A stretch of DNA of 64,000 bases from Jiangella anatolica (GTDB taxonomy: Bacteria; Actinomycetota; Actinomycetes; Jiangellales; Jiangellaceae). The position numbers and the translations under genes were made by a program. Shown here one piece after another: positions 50,431 to 58,733 of this stretch. Where the stretch lies: NCBI RefSeq assembly GCF_003236295.1, contig NZ_POTW01000026.1, positions 1-64,000 on the forward strand. Reading direction: 5' to 3'. Below the pieces are notes generated by a model. The model was not told the DNA's origin. It saw only the letters and a program-made list of their open reading frames with translations, and made no database searches. Position 1 is the first letter of the stretch. Every line of letters starts with the position of its first letter.

Positions 50431-52016
50431 CCGCCGGCTACACCGGCCGGCGCACGCTGGGCGCGCTGCTGGACCACCGCGCGGCAGAGCGCGGCGACGC
50501 GACGTTCGTGTGGTGGCGCGACGAGCGGCTGTCCTACCGGGAGCTGGCCGACCGGGCGGCCCGGGCCTGCGGCGGCTTCGCCGAGCTGGGCGTCGGCGCC
50601 GGTGACGTCGTGGCGTTGCTGCTGGACAACGGGCCGGAGTTCCTCGCCGCCTGGTTCGGGCTGGCCCGGCTGGGCGCGGTCGAGGCGCCCGTCAACACCG
50701 CATACAAGGGCTGGCAGCTGGAGTCGGTGCTCGCCGAGACGGGCGCGGCGACGCTCGTCGTCGACGCGGCGCGGCTGCCGGCGGTGCTGCCGCTGCTGCC
50801 CCGGGTGCCGGGGATCCGCACCGTCGTGGTGGTGGGCGAGGCCGAGGCCGACGAGGCGGCCTCCGTCGCTCTCGTCCCGTGGACCGCGGTGGCGGCCGGG
50901 CCGAGCGTGCCCGAGGCCGAGGTCCGGCCGTCCGACCCGGTGGCGATCATGCTGACGTCCGGCACCACGTCGGCGTCGAAGGGCGTGCTGCTGTGCCACG
51001 AGCACGAGCTCACCGTCGCCGAGGTGATCGGCGGCCACCTGCGGATGGACGAGTCCGACGTCTTCTACAACTACTTCCCGCTGTTCCACAACGCCTCGCA
51101 GGCGATGATCACCCTGTCGGCGCTGCGCTTCGGCGCGTCGATGGTGCTGACCGACCGGTTCTCGGTGCGCCGGTTCTGGCCGGACGTCCAGCGGCACGGC
51201 TGCACGCTGTTCTTCTGCATGGGCCCGATGGTCGACTTCCTGCTCGCCGAGGCCGGCGCCGCGCCCGCCCGCGACGACCACACCCTGCGCATGGGCTGGG
51301 GCATCGGCTACGGCGAGAGCCAGGCGGCGCGGTTCGCCGAGCGCTTCGGGGTGCCGCTGCTCGGCGGCTACGGCGCCACCGAGATCGGCATGGTGACGCT
51401 GCACCCGCACGAGCGGCCCCGGCTGGAGACGGCCGGCACGCCGCTGCCGCACGCGGAGGTCCAGGTGGTCGACGCCGACGACCGTCCGCTGCCGGTCGGC
51501 GAGGTCGGCGAGATCGTCGTCCGCCCGCGCCGCCCCTACGTCACGACGCTCGGCTACCACAACCGCCCGGCCGAGACCGTGGCGCTCATGCGCAACTGCT
51601 GGGTGCACACCGGCGACGCCGGCCGGTTCGACGAGGAGGGCTATCTGCACTTCGTCGACCGGATCAAGGACGTGATCAGGCGGCGCGGCGAGAACATCTC
51701 CAGCTTCGAGATCGAGGCCGTGGTCACGCAGATCCCGGCCGTGCTGGAGTGCGCCGCGGTGGCCGTGCCGTCCGGGCACGGGCGGCACGACGACGAGGTG
51801 TACCTGGCCGTCGTCGCCGAGCCGGGACAGGAGCTGGACCCGGCCAAGGTGGTCGCGTACTGCGCCGACCAGCTGGCCTACTTCGCCGTCCCCCGCTACG
51901 TCGAGGTCTGGGACGAGCTGCCGAAGACGCCGACCGGGAAGATCCGCAAGACCGAGATCCGCGGCCGCGGCGTCGGGCCGCACACGTGGGATCGCAACCT
52001 CGGGGGGTCGCTGTGA
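50427..52016 (+). CDS. AMP-forming acyl-CoA synthetase/ligase
   Basis: A 529-residue ANL-superfamily ligase: LTSGTTSASKGV (P-loop, slightly altered), GGYGATEIGMV, VHTGDAGRFDEEGYLHFVDRIKDVI, RRGENISS and PTGKIRKTE with the catalytic Lys near the C-terminus. It should activate an imported carboxylic acid as its CoA thioester, the entry step of the operon. In the alicyclic interpretation it is the AliA counterpart. Overlaps on both sides. Confidence 0.92.
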   Translation: MTAGYTGRRTLGALLDHRAAERGDATFVWWRDERLSYRELADRAARACGGFAELGVGAGDVVALLLDNGPEFLAAWFGLARLGAVEAPVNTAYKGWQLESVLAETGAATLVVDAARLPAVLPLLPRVPGIRTVVVVGEAEADEAASVALVPWTAVAAGPSVPEAEVRPSDPVAIMLTSGTTSASKGVLLCHEHELTVAEVIGGHLRMDESDVFYNYFPLFHNASQAMITLSALRFGASMVLTDRFSVRRFWPDVQRHGCTLFFCMGPMVDFLLAEAGAAPARDDHTLRMGWGIGYGESQAARFAERFGVPLLGGYGATEIGMVTLHPHERPRLETAGTPLPHAEVQVVDADDRPLPVGEVGEIVVRPRRPYVTTLGYHNRPAETVALMRNCWVHTGDAGRFDEEGYLHFVDRIKDVIRRRGENISSFEIEAVVTQIPAVLECAAVAVPSGHGRHDDEVYLAVVAEPGQELDPAKVVAYCADQLAYFAVPRYVEVWDELPKTPTGKIRKTEIRGRGVGPHTWDRNLGGSL

Positions 52017-52792
52017 ATGGAGCACGGTTCGACGGCCGGGTGGTGCTGGTGGCCGGCGGCTCCGGCGGCGTGGGCGCCGCGACGGTGCGCCGGCTGGCGG
52101 CCGAGGGCGCCGACGTCGGCGTCCTCTACCGCTCCCGGGCCGAGGTCGCCGACGGGCTGGTGACGGAGGTCGAGAACGCCGGCCGGCGGGCCGTCGCCGT
52201 CCGGGCCGACCTCGCCGACCCGGACGAGGCCGGCGCGGCGGTGACGGAGGTGAGCGAGAAGCTCGGCGGGCTGGACGCTGTCGTGTCCACCGTCGGCGCC
52301 ACCGCACACATGACGCCGTTCCTCGACGTCGACGACGAGCTGATCGACCGGACCATCGGCGCGGAGCTGAAGAGCGCCTTCCACTGCACCCGGGCCGCCC
52401 TGCCGGCGATGCTGGCGCGCGGGCGCGGCGCGTTCGTGTTCGTCGGCTCCGACTCGGGCAAGGTCGGTGCCAGCGGCGAGGCGATCTCCGCCGCCTGCCG
52501 CGGCGGGCTGATCGCGTTCGCCAAGTCGATCGCCCGGGAGTACGCGCGCTCCGGCGTGCGGGCGAACGTCGTCTGCCCGGGCCCGATCAACACGGAGCTG
52601 TGGCAGGGGCTGCTGGCGCGCGAGGACGAGCTGTCCCAGCGCCTGGCCGCGGGCCTGATCCGGGGCGTGCCGCTGAAGCGGGTGGCCGAGCCGGCAGAGG
52701 TGGCCGCGGCGGCGGTGTTCCTCGCCTCCGACGACGCCAGCTTCGTCACCGGCCAGGCGCTCAGCGCCAGCGGCGGCCTGACGATGAGCTGA
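52013..52792 (+). CDS. BadH-like SDR-family protein with both catalytic residues replaced
   Basis: A 259-residue short-chain dehydrogenase-fold protein: cofactor motif GGSGGVGAATVRRLA, ANVVCPGPINTELW, and FVTGQALSASGGLTMS. It resembles BadH (2-hydroxycyclohexanecarboxyl-CoA dehydrogenase), but where BadH has YxxxK this protein reads GEAISAACRGG: Ser159 for Tyr and Arg163 for Lys, with Ser146 kept. Either the chemistry has changed, or it is a non-catalytic or regulatory homologue. GTG 52013 overlaps the ligase stop. Confidence 0.85.
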   Translation: MNGARFDGRVVLVAGGSGGVGAATVRRLAAEGADVGVLYRSRAEVADGLVTEVENAGRRAVAVRADLADPDEAGAAVTEVSEKLGGLDAVVSTVGATAHMTPFLDVDDELIDRTIGAELKSAFHCTRAALPAMLARGRGAFVFVGSDSGKVGASGEAISAACRGGLIAFAKSIAREYARSGVRANVVCPGPINTELWQGLLAREDELSQRLAAGLIRGVPLKRVAEPAEVAAAAVFLASDDASFVTGQALSASGGLTMS

Positions 52793-52803
52793 GGGGGACC
52801 ATC

Positions 52804-53592
52804 ATGAGTGAGGTTGCTCCCGCCCTCCGGGTCCAGGACCTGTGCCTGTCCTTCGCCGGGGTCAAGACGCTGCAGTCGGTCTCCTTCGACGTGCCGACCG
52901 GCGCCCTGGCGTCCCTGATCGGGCCGAACGGCGCCGGCAAGACGTCGCTGGTCAACTGCCTGACCGGTTACTACCGGCCGGACTCGGGCCGGATCGAGGC
53001 GCTCGGCCGGAACCTCACCGGCCTGCGGCCGGACCGGGTGGCCCGGGCCGGGATCGTCCGCACCTACCAGAACGTCGGCCTGTTCGGCGGCCTGTCGGTC
53101 GCGGACAACCTGCTGGCCGGCCGGCACCTGCGGATGCGCTCCGGCCTGCTGGCCGGCGGCCTGTCGCTGCCCTGGTGCACGCGGGAGGAGCTGGCCGAGC
53201 GCGAGGTGGTCGAGGACCTGCTGGCGCTGCTCGAGATCGGCCACCTGCGCACCGTTCCGGCCGGACGGCTGCCGTACGGCCTGCAGAAGCGCGTCGAGCT
53301 GGGCCGCGCGCTGGCCATGGAGCCCGCGCTGCTGCTGCTCGACGAGCCGATGGCCGGCATGAACCTCGGCGAGAAACGCGACATGGTGCGGCTGATCCGC
53401 GGCGCGCGCGATCGCGGCGTCACCGTGCTGCTGATCGAGCACGACATGAGCGTCGTGATGGGCGTCTCCGACGTCGTCGCCGTGCTCGACTTCGGCCATC
53501 TCATCGCCTACGGGCCGCCGGACCAGGTGAGCCACGACCCCGCGGTGGTCGCGGCGTATCTCGGCGTGGACGACGCGGAGCCGGTCCGATGA
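52804..53592 (+). CDS. livG: Branched-chain-type ABC transporter ATP-binding protein (LivG)
   Basis: A 262-residue ATPase: Walker A GPNGAGKT at residues 40-47, signature region LPYGLQKRVELGRAL and Walker B LLLLDEPMAGM, with the LivG-style YQNVGLFGGLSVADNLL stretch. GAGGGGG precedes ATG 52804. It begins the Liv transporter part of the operon. Confidence 0.93.
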   Translation: MSEVAPALRVQDLCLSFAGVKTLQSVSFDVPTGALASLIGPNGAGKTSLVNCLTGYYRPDSGRIEALGRNLTGLRPDRVARAGIVRTYQNVGLFGGLSVADNLLAGRHLRMRSGLLAGGLSLPWCTREELAEREVVEDLLALLEIGHLRTVPAGRLPYGLQKRVELGRALAMEPALLLLDEPMAGMNLGEKRDMVRLIRGARDRGVTVLLIEHDMSVVMGVSDVVAVLDFGHLIAYGPPDQVSHDPAVVAAYLGVDDAEPVR

Positions 53593-54158
53593 GCGGGCCG
53601 CGGATCGGGCTGCGCCGCCAGGCGCGCGGCCTCTGGACCGAGGTGCCCCGCGCCGAGCTCGTCGCCGAGGCCCAGGCCAGTGGCGAACGGATGGCGGCGG
53701 CGCTGTCGCTCCGTCCCGGCGAGGACGTGCTGGCGGCCGAGTCGCCGGACTGGCCCGGCACGGCGGTCGTCCTCGCGGCCTGTCTGGCCGCAGGAGCCGT
53801 CGCCAACGTCCCCGAGTCGCCGGCCACGGCGGCCGCTGCCGCCCGGCAGCTGGCTCCGCAGGTGCTGGTGGCGGCGCCGTCGACCTGGGACGCGGCCGTC
53901 CACTCCGCCCGCGCCGAGATCGACCTCGCCCGCGGCGTGGGCGGCTGGGCGCTGCGGCAGGCCACGACGGCGACCCGATCCGGCCCACTGGGCCGGCTGG
54001 CCGGCGCGCTCGCCAGGAACCGGGTGCGGCGGCGGTTCGGCTGGCAGGTGGCGCGCGCCGCCGGTTCGCTCGGCGGCCCGCCGGAGCCGGCCACGGTCGA
54101 GTGGCTGGCGCTGTTCGGCCTCGCCGTCGTCACGCTGGACGAGGAGGCCGAGCGATGA
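53589..54158 (+). CDS. Shrunken acyl-CoA synthetase-like protein (mini AMP-binding remnant), 189 aa
   Basis: In Liv operons of this kind a full-length (about 600 aa) long-chain acyl-CoA synthetase often sits between livG and livH. This 189-residue protein occupies that place. It keeps N-terminal traces (PRAELVAEAQASGERMAAAL, LRPGEDVLAAESPDWPG) and a mid-protein trace (VGGWALRQATTATRSG, LARNRVRRRFG), but has no SGTTGxPK P-loop, no YGxTE and no C-terminal Lys domain, so it cannot be a ligase. The frame is open and coupled by ATGA overlaps on both sides. The homology is read by eye and is only moderately certain. Confidence 0.6.
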   Translation: MSGPRIGLRRQARGLWTEVPRAELVAEAQASGERMAAALSLRPGEDVLAAESPDWPGTAVVLAACLAAGAVANVPESPATAAAAARQLAPQVLVAAPSTWDAAVHSARAEIDLARGVGGWALRQATTATRSGPLGRLAGALARNRVRRRFGWQVARAAGSLGGPPEPATVEWLALFGLAVVTLDEEAER

Positions 54159-55039
54159 ACGTCCTGCCGCAACTGCTGCTCAACGGGGTGATCCTCGGCG
54201 CCCTCTACGCGCTGATCTCGGTCGGATTCGTGCTGGTCGTCAAGGGCAGCGGCGTCATCAACCTGGCGCAGGGCGAGCTGGTGCTGCTCGGCGGCTACGT
54301 CACCGCATGGCTGCTGGGCGAGCGCGGGCTGCCGGCCGTGGTCGCCGTGCCGGCGGCGATGCTGCTGATGGCCGCGGCCGGCCTGGTGGTCGAGCGCGTG
54401 GTCGTCCGCCCGCTGGAGAACCAGTCGATGCTGGCGCTGCTCATGGCCACGCTCGCGCTGGCCACGATCCTGCAGGGCCTGGTGCCGATCATCTTCGGCA
54501 GCGAGCCGCGCAGCATCCCGTCGCCGTTCAACGCCGCGCCGGTCTCGGTGGCCGGCCTGCAGGTGCCGCGGGTCAACGTGTGGTCGATGGGCATCGCGCT
54601 CGCGTTCATCGCGCTGGTGGCGGTGTTCTTCGCCACCACCCGCTACGGCCTGGCGATGCGGGCCGCCTCGGACCACCGGCTCGCCGCCCAGTCCCTGGGC
54701 ATCCGGATCCGCCGGGTGAACGCGATCGCGTGGGCGATCGCCGGCGCCGCGGCGGCCTTCGGCGGCTTCGCGTGGGGATCGGTGCTGGGCGTCGACGCCG
54801 GCCTGGCGCTCGTGGGCATCTTCGTCTTCCCCGTGGTGATCCTCGGCGGCATCGACTCGCTGGCCGGCGTCGTCGTCGGCGGGCTGGTCGTCGGCATCGC
54901 CGAGAGCCTCGCCACCTGGTACGTGGACCCACTGGTCGGTGGCGGCTTCGGTCTGGTCGCCCCGCTGCTGCTGCTCATCGTCGTGCTGCTGGTCCGCCCC
55001 TACGGGCTGTTCGGCCGGCACGAGATCGGACGGGTGTGA
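54155..55039 (+). CDS. livH: Branched-chain-type ABC transporter permease (LivH)
   Basis: A 294-residue membrane protein with about eight hydrophobic segments. LNGVILGALYALISVGFVL, VINLAQGELVLLGGY and MRAASDHRLAAQSLGI are LivH hallmarks. ATGA overlap with the mini synthetase-like gene and a one-base overlap with livM. Confidence 0.93.
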   Translation: MNVLPQLLLNGVILGALYALISVGFVLVVKGSGVINLAQGELVLLGGYVTAWLLGERGLPAVVAVPAAMLLMAAAGLVVERVVVRPLENQSMLALLMATLALATILQGLVPIIFGSEPRSIPSPFNAAPVSVAGLQVPRVNVWSMGIALAFIALVAVFFATTRYGLAMRAASDHRLAAQSLGIRIRRVNAIAWAIAGAAAAFGGFAWGSVLGVDAGLALVGIFVFPVVILGGIDSLAGVVVGGLVVGIAESLATWYVDPLVGGGFGLVAPLLLLIVVLLVRPYGLFGRHEIGRV

Positions 55040-56142
55040 TGGCGACCACCGCGGTGCTGCGACCGCAGCTGCGCACGAGCTACCGGCAAGAGCGGTCCGC
55101 GCTGGCCAGCCGGGCTGGACGGACCCGCCTGGCGGTCGTCGCCGGTCTCTTCCTCGCCCTGCCGTACCTGGTCGGCGACTACTCGCTGGACCTGGTCAAC
55201 CTGGTCGCGGTGGCGGCCGTGGCTTCGATCGGCGTGAACATCCTCACCGGCTACGCGGGTCAGCTGTCGGTGGGCCACGCGGCGTTCGCCGCGGTGGGCG
55301 CGTACGGCGCGGTGAACCTCGTTGGCCGGGCCGGGCTGCCGCTGTGGGCCGCCGTCGTCGTGGCGGCACTGATCGCGGGCTGCGCGTCGCTGGTCTTCGG
55401 GCTGGTCGCGGTGCGCATCCGCGGGCTGTACCTGGCCATCGCGACGCTGGCCGCGCAGTTCGTCATCGTGTGGGTGCTGAACCACTGGGAGTGGGTGACC
55501 GGCGGGACGCAGGTGGCCGCGTCGATCCCGGCCGAGCGGATCGGCCCGATCGACACCGGAACGGTCCAGGGGCGCTACTACCTCATCGTCGGCTTCCTGC
55601 TGATCTGCGTCGTCTTCGCCGCCAACCTGCTGCGGTCGCGCTGCGGGCGGGCGTTCGTGGCGATCCGCGACCACAGCCTGGCCGCGGCCGGCAGCGGGAT
55701 CTCGGTCTTCCGCTACACGCTGCTCGCGTTCTTCGTGTCGTCCTGTTACGCCGGGCTGGCCGGCGCGCTGTTCGCGGTGAACGCGGGCGCCATCACGCCG
55801 GAGTTCTTCCCGCTCTCGCTGTCCATCAGCTACATCGCGATGATCATCATCGGCGGCGTCGGCACCATCGCCGGCGGGATCTGGGGTGCCGCGTTCGTCA
55901 CGCTGCTGCCGGTCTTCCTCCGCGACGGGCTGCCGGTCCTGGGCATCGAGCTGACCTCGGAGCTGGTCGCCAACCTCCAGCTGGTGCTGTTCGGCGCGGC
56001 GATCCTGGTCTTCCTGGTGGCCGAGCCCGGCGGGCTGGTCCAGCTGGCCCGCCGGCTGCGCGACCGGGTCGCGCGCTGGCCGTACCGGACGCCGGCGCCG
56101 GACGCGTACCTGCTGGACGGCAACGAGAGGGGCAGCCGATGA
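55039..56142 (+). CDS. livM: Branched-chain-type ABC transporter permease (LivM)
   Basis: A 367-residue permease: GYAGQLSVGHAAFAAVGAY, LAIATLAAQFVIVWVL, FVAIRDHSLAAAGSGI and IIIGGVGTIAGGIWGA, with about nine to ten membrane segments. ATG 55039 overlaps the livH TGA (TGATG); a GTG one codon earlier is possible. Confidence 0.93.
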   Translation: MATTAVLRPQLRTSYRQERSALASRAGRTRLAVVAGLFLALPYLVGDYSLDLVNLVAVAAVASIGVNILTGYAGQLSVGHAAFAAVGAYGAVNLVGRAGLPLWAAVVVAALIAGCASLVFGLVAVRIRGLYLAIATLAAQFVIVWVLNHWEWVTGGTQVAASIPAERIGPIDTGTVQGRYYLIVGFLLICVVFAANLLRSRCGRAFVAIRDHSLAAAGSGISVFRYTLLAFFVSSCYAGLAGALFAVNAGAITPEFFPLSLSISYIAMIIIGGVGTIAGGIWGAAFVTLLPVFLRDGLPVLGIELTSELVANLQLVLFGAAILVFLVAEPGGLVQLARRLRDRVARWPYRTPAPDAYLLDGNERGSR

Positions 56143-56948
56143 CCGCACTCGAGCTCGACCACGTCCAGGCGAGCTACGGCTCGCTCGCGCCGACGTTGCG
56201 TGACGTGTCGCTCACCGTCGCCGACGGCGAGGTGGTCGCCGTCCTGGGACCGAACGGTGCCGGCAAGACGACGATGCTGCGGGCCGTCTCCGGGCTGCTG
56301 GCCGGTGAGCGCGGGCGGGTGACGCACGGCGACCTGAGGTTCGCCGGCCGGTCGATCCGCGGCCTCGACCCGGGCATGATCGTGCGGCGCGGCATCGTCC
56401 AGGTGCTGGAGGGCCGGCAGGTCTTCCGGCACCTCACCGTCGAGCAGAACCTGCTGGCCGGCGGCCACACGGCCGGATCGCTGCGGTCGGCCCGGGCGGC
56501 GGCGCGGGAGATGTTCGAGCTGTTCCCGGCGTTGGCCGCGCTGCGCCGGTCCAAGGCCGACAACCTCTCCGGTGGCGAGCAGCAACTGCTCGCCGTCGCC
56601 CGCGCGCTGATGGCCCGGCCGCGGCTGCTGATCCTCGACGAGCCGTCGCTGGGACTCGCCCCGATCCGGGCGCGCGAGATCTTCGCCCTGGTGGCGCGCG
56701 TGAACCGGGAGCGCGGCGTGACGATCCTGCTGGTCGAGCAGAACGCCCGGGCGGCCCTGGCACTGGCCGACCGGGCGTACGTGCTGGAGGCCGGGACGGT
56801 GGTGCTGGCGGGCACGCCGGCGGAGCTGCGGGCGGACCCGCGGGTGTCGGCGGCGTACCTCGGGGTGGCCGGCGAGAACGCGTACCGCGAGATGGATGGA
56901 CGCCCGATAGGCGAGTCTCCGACTTACCGTAGTCCGACCTTTCGTTAG
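56139..56948 (+). CDS. livF: Branched-chain-type ABC transporter ATP-binding protein (LivF)
   Basis: A 269-residue ATPase: Walker A GPNGAGKT at 37-44, signature LSGGEQQLLAVARAL and Walker B LLILDEPSLGLAP, with the LivF-type PEGR equivalent LEGRQVFRHLTVEQNLL. A 25-residue polar C-terminal tail extends past the usual end. It partners LivG, LivH, LivM and probably the LivK-like protein at 40195-41436. Overlaps the livM stop. Confidence 0.93.
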   Translation: MTALELDHVQASYGSLAPTLRDVSLTVADGEVVAVLGPNGAGKTTMLRAVSGLLAGERGRVTHGDLRFAGRSIRGLDPGMIVRRGIVQVLEGRQVFRHLTVEQNLLAGGHTAGSLRSARAAAREMFELFPALAALRRSKADNLSGGEQQLLAVARALMARPRLLILDEPSLGLAPIRAREIFALVARVNRERGVTILLVEQNARAALALADRAYVLEAGTVVLAGTPAELRADPRVSAAYLGVAGENAYREMDGRPIGESPTYRSPTFR

Positions 56949-56957
56949 GGTTGACCC

Positions 56958-57491
56958 GTGCCCAAGCGACCAGATCTTGCCGTTGACCCGATCGAAGAAG
57001 TGCGCCGTCAGTGGCGCGAACGAGCCTGGCCGGCGGCCGACGAGGTGCTCACCGTCGGCTCCATCATGCGGGTCCAGCAGATCCTCCTGCGCCGGCTCGA
57101 GGACACCCTCAAGCCGTACGACCTCACCTTCGCCCGGTTCGAGGCGCTGCTGCTGCTGCTGTTCAGCCAGCACGGGTCGCTGCCCCTGGGCAAGATGGGC
57201 GAGCGGCTGCTGGTGCACTCCACCAGCGTCACCAGCACGGTCGACCGGCTCGAGCGCCAGGGCTACGTGCAGCGGGTCGCGCACCCCACCGACCGCCGGG
57301 TCATCCTCGCCCAGATCACCGAACTGGGCCGCACCACCGCCCTGGAGGCCACCGAGAAGGTGGGCGCCGACCACTTCGGGCTGCCCGGCTGGTCCCGGGC
57401 GGACCTCGCCTCGCTGTCCGGCCTGCTGCGCCGGATCCGCGAGGAGAACGCGGACTTCGTGGAGGGCCGTCGTGACGCCGAATCGTCGTAA
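56958..57491 (+). CDS. MarR-family transcriptional regulator
   Basis: A 177-residue winged-helix protein: YDLTFARFEALLLL, GKMGERLLVHSTSVTSTVDRLERQGYV and HPTDRRVILAQITELGR, the recognition helix and wing of MarR. It starts at GTG 56958, 9 bases after livF, with a poor ribosome site. Placed between the Liv genes and the thiolase/FadB pair, it probably senses a CoA thioester or acid and controls the operon, as in benzoate and phenylacetate loci. Confidence 0.9.
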   Translation: MPKRPDLAVDPIEEVRRQWRERAWPAADEVLTVGSIMRVQQILLRRLEDTLKPYDLTFARFEALLLLLFSQHGSLPLGKMGERLLVHSTSVTSTVDRLERQGYVQRVAHPTDRRVILAQITELGRTTALEATEKVGADHFGLPGWSRADLASLSGLLRRIREENADFVEGRRDAESS

Positions 57492-57512
57492 CACCGAGTA
57501 GGAGGGCACCCC

Positions 57513-58733
57513 GTGCACGCAGCCGGTGAGGCATACGTCTTCGAGGCCATCAGAACGCCGCGCGGTCGCGGCAAGAGCACCGGCTCGCTGCACGAGGTCA
57601 AGCCCGTCGGGCTGGTCGTCGGCCTGGTCGAGGAGCTGCGCCGGCGCCATCCCGGCCTCGACGAGGAGCTGATCGACGACGTCGTGCTCGGCTGCGTCAC
57701 GGCGATCGGCGAACAGGGCATGGACATCGCCCGCAGCGTCGCCCTTCTCGCCGGGCTGCCGGACACCGCCGGCGGCATCCAGGTGAACCGGTTCTGCTCC
57801 AGCGGCCTCGACGCGGTCAACCAGGCGGCACAGCGGGTCCGCTCCGGCTGGGAGGACCTGATCCTGGCCGGCGGCGTCGAGTCGATGTCCCGGGTGCCGA
57901 TCGGCAGCGACGGCGGCGCCTGGGCGATGGACCCGGAGACGGCGTTCGCCGGCGGTTACGTGCCGCAGGGCGTCAGCGCCGACCTCGTCGCCACGCTGGG
58001 CGGCTGGACCCGGGCCGACGTCGACGCGTACGCCGTCGAGTCGCAGGCGCGAGCGGCGAAGGCGCAGGCCAACGGCCACTTCGCCCAGTCCGTCGTGCCG
58101 GTGACCGACCGCAACGGGCTGACCATCCTGGACCACGACGAGTTCCTCCGGCCCGGCACCACGGCCGAGTCGCTGGCGGCGCTGCGGCCATCGTTCGCGG
58201 CGCTCGGGGAGCAGGGCTTCGACGCGGTGGCGCTGGAGCGGTACCCGTCGGTGGAGCGGATCGACCACGTCCACCACGCGGGGAACTCGTCGGGCATCGT
58301 CGACGGCGCTGCGCTCGTGGTGGTCGGCTCGCAGCGGGTCGCCGACGAATGCGGGCTCACGCCGCGGGCCCGGATCGTCGCCACCGCCGTCTCCGGCGCG
58401 GAGCCCACGCTCATGCTGGCCGGTCCCGCGCCGGCCGCCCGCAAGGCGCTGGCACGGGCCGGGCTGGCGGCCGGCGACATCGACCTGTTCGAGGTGAACG
58501 AGGCGTTCGCGGCGGTGGTGCTGCGGTTCATGCGCGAGCTCGGGGCGCCGCACGATGCGGTCAACGTCAACGGCGGCGCGATCGCGCTGGGCCATCCGCT
58601 GGGCGCCACCGGCGCGATGCTCGTCGGCACGCTGGTCGACGAGCTGGAACGGCGCCGGCTGCGACGCGGCCTGGTGGCGATGTGCGTCGGCGGCGGCATG
58701 GGCGTCGCCACAATCGTGGAGCGGGTCGCGTGA
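57513..58733 (+). CDS. fadA: Acetyl-CoA C-acyltransferase (beta-ketothiolase)
   Basis: A 406-residue thiolase with the complete catalytic set: Cys95 in [10 protein letters not shown], His361 in [11 protein letters not shown] and Cys391 in MCVGGGMG. It releases acetyl-CoA from 3-ketoacyl-CoA. GTG 57513 has GGAGGG upstream. It overlaps the FadB start by GTGA, forming the usual beta-oxidation pair. Confidence 0.93.
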   Translation: MHAAGEAYVFEAIRTPRGRGKSTGSLHEVKPVGLVVGLVEELRRRHPGLDEELIDDVVLGCVTAIGEQGMDIARSVALLAGLPDTAGGIQVNRFCSSGLDAVNQAAQRVRSGWEDLILAGGVESMSRVPIGSDGGAWAMDPETAFAGGYVPQGVSADLVATLGGWTRADVDAYAVESQARAAKAQANGHFAQSVVPVTDRNGLTILDHDEFLRPGTTAESLAALRPSFAALGEQGFDAVALERYPSVERIDHVHHAGNSSGIVDGAALVVVGSQRVADECGLTPRARIVATAVSGAEPTLMLAGPAPAARKALARAGLAAGDIDLFEVNEAFAAVVLRFMRELGAPHDAVNVNGGAIALGHPLGATGAMLVGTLVDELERRRLRRGLVAMCVGGGMGVATIVERVA

